NCBI GenBank assembly: GCA_902613915.1
Contig: CACMJB010000002.1
Coordinates: forward strand, 72,001-136,000
Direction: 5' to 3'
Origin: an uncultured Pelagibacteraceae bacterium
Lineage (GTDB): Bacteria; Pseudomonadota; Alphaproteobacteria; Pelagibacterales; Pelagibacteraceae
DNA length: 64,000 nt
Within the stretch, counting starts at the first letter, position 1. Each line of letters opens with the position of its first letter. The notes below the pieces were generated by a model. It searched no databases and was not told the origin of the DNA. It saw only the letters and a list, made by a program, of their open reading frames with translations. The position numbers were made by a program, and so were the translations under genes. Of this stretch, positions 20,429 through 29,196 are shown piece by piece.

Positions 20429-21322
20429 ATGGAACTGCCTGTTGTAAATCATCCTGATTATGTAGCTAAAATTAACGATGACAATAAATTCCCCATTCAA
20501 AAGTTTGCTGCTCTAGCTGAACATTTAATCAAAGAAGGTGTAGTAAAAAAATTTCATATTCCTAAAGAATGCTCAATTTCAACAATGAAATCATCTCATT
20601 CTCTGGAATACATTAATAATATTAAAAATAAGACTTTAGATATAAAACTTCAGAAAAAAATTGGCTTTCCTATTAACGATAGTGTTGCTCGAAGATCGTT
20701 TATTGCGACAGGTGGAACAGTTTTAGCTAGTAAACTTGCATTGGACTCAAAATTAGCGTGCAATACAGCAGGTGGTAGTCATCATGCTACATTTGATTGT
20801 GGTGCTGGTTATTGTGTTTTTAATGATGTTGCTGTTGCAGCCAATTATTTAAAAAATAAAGGATACGCAAAAAGAGTACTTATTATCGATCTAGATGTTC
20901 ATCAAGGTAATGGTAATTCGGAAATATTTAAAAATGATAAGGAAGTTTTTACATTTAGCATGCACTGTGCTTCTAATTACCCTGCTAAGAAATCAAAGAG
21001 TGATATAGATATTGAACTTAAAGATCACATGGAAGATGAGGAGTACTTAAATATTCTTCATAAAAATTTAAAACTCCTTAACAAAAATAAGTATGATTTT
21101 GTATTTTACGTAGCAGGAGTTGATATTCACTTTGAGGATCGTTTAGGCAAACTTAAAATTTCTGATGAAGGAATTAATAAAAGAGATCAAATAGTAATTG
21201 AAAATTTTTATTCAAAAAATACTCCTTTGTGTGGAGTTTTAGGCGGCGGTTATAATAAAAGTTTTGAAAAACTAATTGAACTTCATTCAATGCTACACAA
21301 AAATTGTGCCAAAAATATTTAA
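20429..21322 (+). CDS. Histone deacetylase-superfamily amidohydrolase
   Basis: A 297-residue zinc deacetylase of the arginase/HDAC fold (acetoin-utilisation AcuC/HDAC family). The active-site elements are GGSHHATFDCGAGYCVFND (tandem His), LIIDLDVHQGNGN (Zn-binding Asp-x-His), and AGVDIHFEDRLGKL with the second Zn Asp, ending in GVLGGGY. Substrates could be acetyl-lysine in proteins, acetylpolyamines or other acetylated amines; sequence does not decide. It is co-oriented 11 bases after a thiolase and convergent with acetoacetyl-CoA synthetase, so a role in tuning acetyl-CoA enzymes by deacetylation is an inference. Confidence 0.85.
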   Translation: MELPVVNHPDYVAKINDDNKFPIQKFAALAEHLIKEGVVKKFHIPKECSISTMKSSHSLEYINNIKNKTLDIKLQKKIGFPINDSVARRSFIATGGTVLASKLALDSKLACNTAGGSHHATFDCGAGYCVFNDVAVAANYLKNKGYAKRVLIIDLDVHQGNGNSEIFKNDKEVFTFSMHCASNYPAKKSKSDIDIELKDHMEDEEYLNILHKNLKLLNKNKYDFVFYVAGVDIHFEDRLGKLKISDEGINKRDQIVIENFYSKNTPLCGVLGGGYNKSFEKLIELHSMLHKNCAKNI

Positions 21323-21330
21323 ACTCAGCC

Positions 21331-21378
21331 CCAATTACCTTTATAGGAGTTCCAGGGTTTGGGACCGAGCTCAATTGG
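21331..21378. other. Nested inverted repeat in convergent gap
   Basis: In the 103-base gap between the HDAC-family gene (plus) and acetoacetyl-CoA synthetase (minus), CCAATT (21331-21336) pairs with AATTGG (21373-21378). Inside, GTTCC (21349-21353) pairs with GGGAC (21361-21365) using one G-U pair on the plus-strand RNA. The segment is much richer in G and C than nearby spacers. It could be a structured 3' end, a two-way terminator without a good T-run, or a small RNA. The gap is otherwise AT-only. Confidence 0.35.
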
Positions 21379-21425
21379 AATTTTAATTAAAATTAAAATT
21401 TAAATTAAGATCGAGAAATGACGCG

Positions 21426-23357
21426 CTACAATTTTAACTGTGACAAATTTTCAAAAAACTTCAAACTCTCAGGATTAGCTATTGCCTCTTTATTATTGAT
21501 TTTTTCTCCATGAATTACTTTTCTAACTGCTAACTCAACTATTTTACCGCTTTTTGTCCTAGGAATTTCTGGCACCTTTATTATAATTGCAGGAACATGT
21601 TTTGGAGAGCAGTTTTTTCGAATTTTTGATTTGATTGATTTTATCTTTTCATCATTTAACTCTTCATCGTTTTTTGTAGTAATAAATAAGACAATCCTTA
21701 CATCATCATTATAATCCTGCCCAACAACTAGCCCTTCGGTAATGAAATCAATGTCTTCAACTTGTTGATAAATTTCTGATGTGCCTATTCTCACGCCTCC
21801 GGGATTAAGCGTGGCATCTGATCTTCCTCTCATAATGAAACCATTGTTTATAGTTCGCTCAATGAAATCACCATGATACCAAATATTTTCAAATCTATTG
21901 AAATAAGCTTTATGATATTTTTTCTCTTCATCATCTCCCCAAAATTTTATTGGCATGGATGGAAAAGGTTTTTTAACAACTAGTTCCCCCTTCTCTCCAT
22001 CTTTTACACTTTTTCCCTGATCTGTAAAAACATCCACATCAATACCTAAGCTCTGACCTTGAATTTCTCCCATGTATACATTTGAATAAAGATTCCCTAA
22101 AACTAAACAACCGACTAAATCTGTTCCTCCTGCAATAGATGCAAGATGAACGTCTTTCTTTAAATTATCGTAAACATACTTAAAGCTTTCCTCAGCTAAA
22201 GGAGAGCCTGTTGAGGTTATTATTTTTATTGAACTTAAATCTAAATTTTTACTGTTATATTTTTCATTCTTTAAATGATCTATATATTTGGCACTTACAC
22301 CAAAAAGATTAATTTTCTTGTTTTGACAATACTCTAAGAGAACATCTATCTTTGGATAAACAGGAGCCCCATCAAATAAAAATATGGAAGAACCTGTTGC
22401 TAGTCCTCCAACCAACCAATTCCACATCATCCAGCCCGTAGTAGTATAGTAAAATAATTTTTCATTATCTCTGATATCACAATGAAGCATAAATTCTTTA
22501 TTATGCTCAATTAAAACATTCCCGGCTCCATGTGTTATACATTTAGGTTTTCCAGTTGTGCCACTTGAATAAAGAATGTAGATAGGATGATTAAATTCAA
22601 ATCGTTCAAAAGTTTCATCCATTTTTGCTTTTTCTAAAACTTGATTAAAGTTTATATAATTTTGAAGATTCATCTCTTCTGTTTTATTGTATGCAAATAC
22701 TAAAATTTTTTTTATTGAGGGAATTTGTTTTAAAATATCTTCAATCTTTTCAAGAATATTTATTTTCTTACCATTGTAAAAATAGTGATCGCTAGTAATT
22801 AAAATACTAGGTTCAATTTGTTTAAATCTATCTACAACTCCTTGAGTTCCAAAATCTGGAGAGCATGACGACCAGATAATTCCATTTTTTGCACAAGCTA
22901 AAAAACTTATGATAGACTCAATTTTATTTGGAACATAAGCCGCAACACGATCTCCTTTTTTTAGGCCTATAGATTTTAAGTAATTAGAAAACTTACAAAC
23001 CTTAACGTAAAGTTGATCCCAAGAAATCTCCTCCTCAAATCCTTTCTCAGATAAAAAACTTATTGCAATCTTTGAAGATTTTTTCTTAAGAATATTTTCA
23101 GCGTAATTTAATTTGGAATCTTGAAAAAATTTTGTTTTATAAAATGTTTTATCATATTTAATTATTTCTTTTCCTTTATCTCCAATAATCTTTGAATAAT
23201 CCCAAAACTTTGACCAAAATTCTTCGGGATGATCTACTGACCATTTCCACAAATTTTTAAAATTGAAGTTTGATTTTAGATTTATAAATTTTGAGAAATC
23301 CTCAAGAAGAGACTCTTCTTTTCTTGTACAAGAAGGTTCCCACAAAAATTTTTTCAT
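21426..23357 (-). CDS. Acetoacetate-CoA ligase
   Basis: This cytoplasmic ANL-superfamily enzyme activates acetoacetate with ATP to acetoacetyl-CoA. The 643 residues and the N-terminus WEPSCTRKEESLLEDF are typical of acetoacetyl-CoA synthetases rather than acetyl-CoA synthetases. The AMP-binding P-loop is YSSGTTGKPKCITHG, the middle motif is YTTTGWMMWNWLVGGL, and the C-terminal catalytic Lys is in PRTKSGKIVELAVRK. It faces the thiolase gene, so acetoacetate could be assimilated to two acetyl-CoA. An 8-bp hairpin sits directly before its ATG. Confidence 0.92.
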   Translation of the reverse strand: MKKFLWEPSCTRKEESLLEDFSKFINLKSNFNFKNLWKWSVDHPEEFWSKFWDYSKIIGDKGKEIIKYDKTFYKTKFFQDSKLNYAENILKKKSSKIAISFLSEKGFEEEISWDQLYVKVCKFSNYLKSIGLKKGDRVAAYVPNKIESIISFLACAKNGIIWSSCSPDFGTQGVVDRFKQIEPSILITSDHYFYNGKKINILEKIEDILKQIPSIKKILVFAYNKTEEMNLQNYINFNQVLEKAKMDETFERFEFNHPIYILYSSGTTGKPKCITHGAGNVLIEHNKEFMLHCDIRDNEKLFYYTTTGWMMWNWLVGGLATGSSIFLFDGAPVYPKIDVLLEYCQNKKINLFGVSAKYIDHLKNEKYNSKNLDLSSIKIITSTGSPLAEESFKYVYDNLKKDVHLASIAGGTDLVGCLVLGNLYSNVYMGEIQGQSLGIDVDVFTDQGKSVKDGEKGELVVKKPFPSMPIKFWGDDEEKKYHKAYFNRFENIWYHGDFIERTINNGFIMRGRSDATLNPGGVRIGTSEIYQQVEDIDFITEGLVVGQDYNDDVRIVLFITTKNDEELNDEKIKSIKSKIRKNCSPKHVPAIIIKVPEIPRTKSGKIVELAVRKVIHGEKINNKEAIANPESLKFFENLSQLKL

Positions 23358-23376
23358 AAAAGCTAGCTTAGCTTTT
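23358..23376 (-). promoter_or_regulatory. Hairpin directly before acetoacetate-CoA ligase start
   Basis: AAAAGCTA (23358-23365) and TAGCTTTT (23369-23376) form a perfect 8-bp inverted repeat with a 3-base loop, ending at the base next to the ATG. In RNA it would cover the whole ribosome-binding region; in DNA it could be an operator. The remaining 250 bases of the gap to aceE are AT-rich with divergent promoters and no recognised gene. Confidence 0.4.
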
Positions 23377-23537
23377 ATTTTTTTATCTTAATAGATATTT
23401 TTTGAGAATAATTTTCTGAACTAAAACTGCTCTATTAGTTTTAATGTCTTTTTTCTTGAATAAAAAATTTATTAACCAACGCATGTCTCATATGAATAAA
23501 ATTAATTGACAAAAAAAAGCAGAAAATGTGACAAAAA

Positions 23538-23567
23538 TTGATCTTATCCGACTATTTGCCCTATTCT
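23538..23567 (+). promoter_or_regulatory. Putative aceE promoter
   Basis: A -35-like TTGATC (23538-23543) and -10-like TATTCT (23562-23567) are spaced by 18 bases, about 60 bases before the aceE ATG. A perfect TTGACA at 23506-23511 has no convincing -10 at 17 bases. Low-confidence assignment from motif shape only. Confidence 0.3.
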
Positions 23568-23626
23568 TTAATGTTTATTAATTATTTAATTTTTAATATG
23601 TTTCACCCAGTTTATAATAGCTAATT

Positions 23627-26600
23627 ATGGCTCAGAATATTTCAGTTCCAGATATAGGTGATTTTAAAGACGTTGAAGTCATTGAAGTTTTAGTCAAACC
23701 TGGTGATCAAATAAATAAGAATGATCCTATTGTTACAATCGAGAGCGATAAGTCAAGCGTGGAAATACCTTCTCCTGCTTCTGGAGAAATTAAAGATTTA
23801 AAAGTCAAAATTGGAGATAAAGTTTCAGAGGGAAGCGTATTAGCAACAATAGAAAATGGTCAAGCTGCCTCGGCTCTAAAAGAAAAAAAAATAGTTAAAG
23901 AAGTTCAAACTCAAGAAAAACCAAAAACTAATGGCGAAGTAAATCAGGTAAGACAAGTTAAAAAAGTCTTTGCTGAACCAGCCTCAAAAGATGATATTGA
24001 TCCTATTGAAACAAATGAATGGATAGATTCTCTAAATTCAGTTATTGAAAATGATGGTTCTTCAAGAGCCAGTTATTTGTTAAACAAGGTTATTGATCAA
24101 GCTTATAAATCCGGTCTTGTTCTTCCGGATACTAGAACAACCCCTTACATAAATACTATTCCGCCAGAGGCTGAGATAAAATCACCTGGTGATCAAAATA
24201 TTGAAAAAAAAATTCGGGCATATGTGAGGTGGAATGCAGCGGCAATGGTTGTGAAGGCTAACAAAAAAAGTCCTGAGCTAGGCGGTCACATAGGTACTTT
24301 TGCATCCGCAGCTACACTTTACGATGTTGGCATGAATCATTTTTGGAGAGCAAAAAATAACAAATTTGGAGGAGATTTAATTTATTTTCAAGGGCACTCG
24401 GCGCCAGGAATGTACGCGAGAGCTTTCTTAGAAGGAAGACTTACCGCAAAACAACTAGATGGTTTTAGGCAAGAAGTTAATAAAGGAGGTTTGTCCTCAT
24501 ATCCTCACCCTTGGTTGATGCCAAAGTTCTGGCAGTTTCCAACTGTATCTATGGGTCTTGGACCTATCATGGCTATCTATCAAGCAAGATTTTTAAAATA
24601 TCTTATCAATAGAGGATTAGTTAAAGATGAGGGAAGAAAAATTTGGGTATTTCTTGGTGATGGTGAAATGGATGAACCAGAGTCACTTGGTGCAATTGGT
24701 TTAGCTGCTCGTGAAAAATTAGATAATTTAATTTTTGTTGTAAATTGTAATTTGCAAAGACTGGACGGTCCCGTTCGAGGAAATAGTAAAATTATTCAGG
24801 AACTAGAAGGTAGCTTTAGAGGTTCGGGTTGGAATGTAATAAAAGTTATTTGGGGATCATACTGGGATCAATTATTAGCTAAAGATAAAACAGGCCTTCT
24901 TATAAAGAGAATGAATGAATGCGTAGATGGAGAATACCAAGCGTTTAAAGCTAAAGGCGGTTCATATGTTAGAGAAAAATTTTTTGGAAAATATCCTGAA
25001 CTTACTGAACTTGTTTCTTCATTAACAGATAAAGATATTTGGAGATTAAATAGAGGTGGGCATGATCCTCACAAAGTTTATGCAGCTTACTCAGCTGCGA
25101 TGCAGAATACTGGATCACCTACAGTTATCCTAGCAAAAACAATCAAAGGATATGGAATGGGTAAAACAGGTGAGAGTGTAAATACAACTCACCAACAAAA
25201 AAAATTAGATGAAGAAGATCTATTGTATTACAGAGATAGATTTAAAGTTCCGCTTACTGATAAACAAGTCAAGAATATAGAATATTACAAACCAGACGAA
25301 AATTCTGAGGAGATAAAATATTTAAAAGATAAGAGAATGAAACTTGGAGGATTTATTCCTGAGAGATCTTCTTTTGCTAAACAAATTAAAGCCCCACCAA
25401 AAGATATTTTCGATGCCTTTATGAAATCGACTGGCAAAAAAGAAATGTCTACGACAATGACTTTAGTTAGAATGATGACTGCACTGCTAAGAGATAAAAA
25501 TGTTGCTCCAAGGTTAGTGCCAATCATTCCTGATGAAGCGAGAACTTTCGGAATGGAAGGTTTCTTCCAAAAAATTGGTATTTATGCTCATGAAGGGCAA
25601 AAATATGAACCGGTCGACTCTGAACAACTAAGTTCATATCGAGAAGATAAAAGTGGTCAGGTCTTAGAGGAAGGTATTAATGAGTCCGGGGCAATGTCAT
25701 CCTGGATTGCAGCAGGAACCGCTTACACTAATCACGATATAGAGATGATACCTGTTTATATCTTTTATTCTATGTTTGGATTCCAGAGAGTTGGAGATCT
25801 GGCATGGGCAGCTGGTGACTCCCAAGCTAGAGGGTTTTTAATTGGGGCAACAGCTGGAAGAACCACTTTAGCTGGAGAAGGATTACAACACCAGGACGGG
25901 CACAGCCAATTATTGGCATCAAATATTCCAAACTGTATTAGTTATGACCCAACATTTGCTTATGAGATGGCAACAATATTTAGAGAAGGCTTAAGAAGAA
26001 TGCATGAAAAGAAAGAGAATGTCTTCTACTACATCACTGCAATGAATGAAAACTACTCTCATCCAGAAAAACCTAAAGGTTGTGATGATGGAATTTTAAA
26101 AGGCATGTACTTATTCAAAGAAGGAAAAAATAAAGGAAAAACTAAAGTTCAATTATTAGGTTCTGGGACTATCTTAAGAGAAATTATATCTGCTTCTGAA
26201 ATCTTGTCAAAAGAATATAATATAGATGCAGACATTTGGAGTGTGACAAGTTTTAATGAATTAAGAAGAGATGGAATGGAGACTGAAAGATTAAATCTTT
26301 TGAATCCAAATAAAAAACCAAGAAAATCTTACGTTCAAGAATGTTTGTCTAAAAGAGATGGGCCAGTCATAGCGGCTTCTGATTATACAAGGGCATTCAC
26401 TGATCAAATAAGACCTTACACAGACAAAAAGTTTTATTCATTTGGAACAGATGGTTACGGAAGGAGTGACACTAGAAAAAATCTTAGAAAATTTTTTGAG
26501 GTAGATAAAGAGCATATTGTAGCCTTTACCTTAAGCGCATTAGCAAAAGAACAACTTGTTGGTTCTGAGGAAGCAGAAAAAGCAATTAAAAAATATAAGA

Positions 26601-26635
26601 TAGACAAAGAGAAAGATTTCCCAGCAAATTTATAA
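23627..26635 (+). CDS. aceE: Pyruvate dehydrogenase E1, homodimeric, with N-terminal lipoyl domain
   Basis: E1 decarboxylates pyruvate using thiamine diphosphate and reductively acetylates lipoyl groups. At 1002 residues it is about 110 longer than the usual AceE (near 890). The extra part is an N-terminal lipoyl domain (about 1-78) with the lipoylation Lys42 in ESDKSSVE, followed by a flexible linker (about 80-125). The E1 body contains FLGDGEMDEPESLGAIGLAA and NCNLQRLDGPVRGN (ThDP/Mg site). AceE normally has no lipoyl domain; this one closely matches the aceF domain next door even at DNA level. One base separates its stop from aceF. Confidence 0.95.
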   Translation: MAQNISVPDIGDFKDVEVIEVLVKPGDQINKNDPIVTIESDKSSVEIPSPASGEIKDLKVKIGDKVSEGSVLATIENGQAASALKEKKIVKEVQTQEKPKTNGEVNQVRQVKKVFAEPASKDDIDPIETNEWIDSLNSVIENDGSSRASYLLNKVIDQAYKSGLVLPDTRTTPYINTIPPEAEIKSPGDQNIEKKIRAYVRWNAAAMVVKANKKSPELGGHIGTFASAATLYDVGMNHFWRAKNNKFGGDLIYFQGHSAPGMYARAFLEGRLTAKQLDGFRQEVNKGGLSSYPHPWLMPKFWQFPTVSMGLGPIMAIYQARFLKYLINRGLVKDEGRKIWVFLGDGEMDEPESLGAIGLAAREKLDNLIFVVNCNLQRLDGPVRGNSKIIQELEGSFRGSGWNVIKVIWGSYWDQLLAKDKTGLLIKRMNECVDGEYQAFKAKGGSYVREKFFGKYPELTELVSSLTDKDIWRLNRGGHDPHKVYAAYSAAMQNTGSPTVILAKTIKGYGMGKTGESVNTTHQQKKLDEEDLLYYRDRFKVPLTDKQVKNIEYYKPDENSEEIKYLKDKRMKLGGFIPERSSFAKQIKAPPKDIFDAFMKSTGKKEMSTTMTLVRMMTALLRDKNVAPRLVPIIPDEARTFGMEGFFQKIGIYAHEGQKYEPVDSEQLSSYREDKSGQVLEEGINESGAMSSWIAAGTAYTNHDIEMIPVYIFYSMFGFQRVGDLAWAAGDSQARGFLIGATAGRTTLAGEGLQHQDGHSQLLASNIPNCISYDPTFAYEMATIFREGLRRMHEKKENVFYYITAMNENYSHPEKPKGCDDGILKGMYLFKEGKNKGKTKVQLLGSGTILREIISASEILSKEYNIDADIWSVTSFNELRRDGMETERLNLLNPNKKPRKSYVQECLSKRDGPVIAASDYTRAFTDQIRPYTDKKFYSFGTDGYGRSDTRKNLRKFFEVDKEHIVAFTLSALAKEQLVGSEEAEKAIKKYKIDKEKDFPANL

Positions 26636-26636
26636 A

Positions 26637-27899
26637 ATGACGATTCAAAAAATTTTAGTTCCAGATATGGGTGACTTTAAAGACGTAGAAGTCATCGAAG
26701 TTCTTGTTAAAAAAGGTCAAGCTATAAAAAAAAATGATTCTTTAATAACTTTAGAAAGTGACAAATCAAGTGTTGAGATGCCATCAACTCACGAGGGCAA
26801 GATAGAAAAAATTAATGTTTCTGTAGGTGATAAAATTAACAAAGGGGATTTAATTCTTACTTTAGAGACAAAGCAAGAAACAAATAAACCTATAAAAGAA
26901 AAATCTAAAAAAGAACCAGTAAAACAAAAAATACAAAATGAAGTAGTCCAGGTACAACAGCAACAACCTGCACCTAGTGTTCCTGCTTCAGGAAAAAGTT
27001 CAGCAAGTCCAAAAATAAGAAAATTTGCAAGAGAGCTGGGAGCGGATATTTCTAAAATTTCTGGCACACAACGAGCTGGAAGAGTTTCAGAAGAAGATGT
27101 AAAAAATTTTATAAGATCTCAAGTGACAGTTTCTCAAGGTGAGGTACAAAAAAAAGAAGTTGCAAAATATGTAGAAGAATATTCTCACGAGGAATTTGGA
27201 GAAATAGCAACACAAGATCTACCACGTGTTAAGAAACTTTCGGGACCACATTTAGTCAGATCATGGACAGAAATTCCACACGTTACCCAACATGATGAAA
27301 TAGATGTTACTGACATGGAACAGTTTAGAAATTCTTTGTACGATTATTATACTGGTGAAAAAATAAAAGTAACTCCTCTTGCTTTTATTGCAAAAGCCTT
27401 GGTGAACGCTCTAAAAGAATTTCCAAATTTTAACGCATCATTAAACCCTGAGAGTAATAAAATTATTTATAAAAAATATTTTCATATCGGTTTTGCCGTT
27501 GATACTCCTCATGGTCTTATGGTTCCTAAATTAAGAAACGTTGATCAAATGAGTATTCAAAAAATTGGGGAAGAACTTAAAAATACAAGTCAACTTTGCA
27601 GAGAACTTAAGATTGATAAAAAAGAATTTTTTGGTGGATCGATGACTATCTCAAGTTTAGGAGGAATTGGCGGAACACATTTTACCCCTATCATTAACCC
27701 ACCAGAGGTAGCAATTTTAGGAGTTGGAAAAACTTTCGATCGACTTGTTAAAGAAAAAAATCAAATAGTTTCTAGAAAAATACTTCCGATATCATTATCT
27801 TATGATCACAGATTAATAGATGGCGCGGAGGGAGCTAGGTTTTGTGTCTATCTTGGAAAATGTCTTGGAAAAGACTTTGCCTTTAAGCTTGCTGTTTAG
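26637..27899 (+). CDS. aceF: Pyruvate dehydrogenase E2, dihydrolipoamide acetyltransferase
   Basis: E2 moves the acetyl group from lipoamide to CoA. The 420 residues contain one lipoyl domain (about 1-80, Lys43 in ESDKSSVE), an Ala/Pro/Gln-rich linker, a peripheral subunit-binding domain (ASPKIRKFARELGADI to VSEEDVKNF, about 120-158), and the catalytic domain ending with LSYDHRLIDGAEGARF (HxxxDG active site). Proteobacterial AceF partnered with homodimeric E1 often has two or three lipoyl domains; here one sits on E2 and one on E1. The E3 gene does not follow; an EamA transporter does. Confidence 0.95.
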   Translation: MTIQKILVPDMGDFKDVEVIEVLVKKGQAIKKNDSLITLESDKSSVEMPSTHEGKIEKINVSVGDKINKGDLILTLETKQETNKPIKEKSKKEPVKQKIQNEVVQVQQQQPAPSVPASGKSSASPKIRKFARELGADISKISGTQRAGRVSEEDVKNFIRSQVTVSQGEVQKKEVAKYVEEYSHEEFGEIATQDLPRVKKLSGPHLVRSWTEIPHVTQHDEIDVTDMEQFRNSLYDYYTGEKIKVTPLAFIAKALVNALKEFPNFNASLNPESNKIIYKKYFHIGFAVDTPHGLMVPKLRNVDQMSIQKIGEELKNTSQLCRELKIDKKEFFGGSMTISSLGGIGGTHFTPIINPPEVAILGVGKTFDRLVKEKNQIVSRKILPISLSYDHRLIDGAEGARFCVYLGKCLGKDFAFKLAV

Positions 27900-27923
27900 A
27901 TCTTCTTAAACTATTAACCCCTG

Positions 27924-28826
27924 ATGGATAAGAAATCGTTCTCACTAATTTGTGCTATTGTTACATCTATTCTTTGGGGCTCAGCTTTTGTAGCGCAAGA
28001 CATGGGTATGGATTTTATAGGGCCACATACTTTTAATGTAGGAAGATTTTTAATTGGATTTTTAACTTTACTTCCTTTCTTTTTCATTTTTGAATTTAAA
28101 AATATAAATTTCAAACAACTTGATAAAAGAAAAATAGCTTATTTTTTGTTTTACTTGGGTTTTGTTTTAGCCATAGGCCAAGAGCTACAACAGATCTCTT
28201 TAATATATACCGATGTAGCAAACACTGGTGTTTTTACAGTCTTCTATGTTTTGGTCGTTCCTGTAATTTCTTACTTTATATTTTCTAAAAAAATGCACTG
28301 GTCTATTTGGCCGTCAGTTTTTATCTGTATTCTTGGTGGCTTACTTCTAAGCGAACTTAATAATTATTCTGTAAGATTAGGTGATACTTTAGGTATCTTA
28401 AGTGCCTTTTGTTGGGGAGTTCATATTTTGCTTATTAGAAAAACGATTGAAATGTTTAACTTTCCCATAACTATAGCAATGTCTCAATGTTTTGTTGCAT
28501 GCCTAGTTTTAATTGGCCCAATGTTTTACTTTGAAGATCCAACGTTTAATAATTTTTTAAAAGACTCATACGAAGTTTTATATGTCGGTATTTTATCAAG
28601 TGGACTCGCCTTTTTATTACAAACATATAGTTTGCAAAATATATCTCCAGCACCTGCTGCGATAGTCTTCTCGTTGGAAGGTGTTTTCGCAGCAATTTTG
28701 GCATGGCTAATATTAGACCAATTCTTAAATGAAATTAAAATTTTAGGAATATTTTTAATACTGGCTGCTGTAATTTTCTCACAACTTATGCCAATTTATG
28801 ATAAGAAAAATTATGGACGAAACTAA
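27924..28826 (+). CDS. EamA/DMT-family transporter
   Basis: A 300-residue inner-membrane protein with about ten hydrophobic helices in two EamA repeats, typical of drug/metabolite exporters such as RhaT/YdcZ relatives. The first repeat begins ICAIVTSILWGSAFVAQDMG, where the W-G-S/T-x-F signature is visible. The second begins GDTLGILSAFCWGVHILLIRK. The substrate is unknown; amino acids or nucleobases are common in this family. It starts 24 bases after aceF, and the thioesterase gene overlaps its end, so the three may share a transcript. Confidence 0.85.
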   Translation: MDKKSFSLICAIVTSILWGSAFVAQDMGMDFIGPHTFNVGRFLIGFLTLLPFFFIFEFKNINFKQLDKRKIAYFLFYLGFVLAIGQELQQISLIYTDVANTGVFTVFYVLVVPVISYFIFSKKMHWSIWPSVFICILGGLLLSELNNYSVRLGDTLGILSAFCWGVHILLIRKTIEMFNFPITIAMSQCFVACLVLIGPMFYFEDPTFNNFLKDSYEVLYVGILSSGLAFLLQTYSLQNISPAPAAIVFSLEGVFAAILAWLILDQFLNEIKILGIFLILAAVIFSQLMPIYDKKNYGRN

Positions 28827-29190
28827 TAAAGGTTTTATGAAACATTTGGGTGGTCTGGAATTAAAACAGATCAGCGATACTCAATACGAATTTATAGTTG
28901 AAGTGAAAGAAATACATTTAAACACTGGAAAAATTGCTCATGGTGGTTTTCTTGCAACCATTGCTGACACAGGAATGGGAACCGCTGCTCATAGAGTAGC
29001 GGGAGATAAAAGGTGCGTAACAATAAATTTAGATATGAAATTTATTTCTGCAGGTAAGTTAGGTGACAAGCTTAAAGGAGATGTAAAAATTTTAAAGAAA
29101 ACAAATACTCTTGTCTTTATCTCTTGTGAAATTTCAAATTCTAGCGACATAGTTACCTCTGCAAGTGGTACTTGGAAAATACTAAAATAG
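28813..29190 (+). CDS. PaaI-family hotdog thioesterase
   Basis: A hotdog-fold acyl-CoA thioesterase of about 125 residues. The motif HGGFLATIADTGMGTAA (His-Gly-Gly and the catalytic Asp on the long helix) and VTINLDMKFISAG are characteristic of the PaaI/4HBT group. I chose the ATG at 28813 (MDETNKGFMKHLGG); an in-frame ATG at 28798 would add five residues and lengthen the overlap with the transporter gene from 14 to 29 bases. The substrate is unknown; neighbours give no firm hint. Confidence 0.82.
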   Translation: MDETNKGFMKHLGGLELKQISDTQYEFIVEVKEIHLNTGKIAHGGFLATIADTGMGTAAHRVAGDKRCVTINLDMKFISAGKLGDKLKGDVKILKKTNTLVFISCEISNSSDIVTSASGTWKILK

Positions 29191-29196
29191 TAACTA

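Noticed and set aside
23506-23534. Perfect TTGACA upstream of aceE as the main promoter
   Set aside because: No acceptable -10 sequence occurs 16-18 bases downstream; the pair at 23538-23567 is better.
26789-27067. 92-codon minus-strand frame inside aceF
   Set aside because: Shadow of the repetitive linker region; Cys/Ser-rich product comes from reading Gln/Ala codons backwards.
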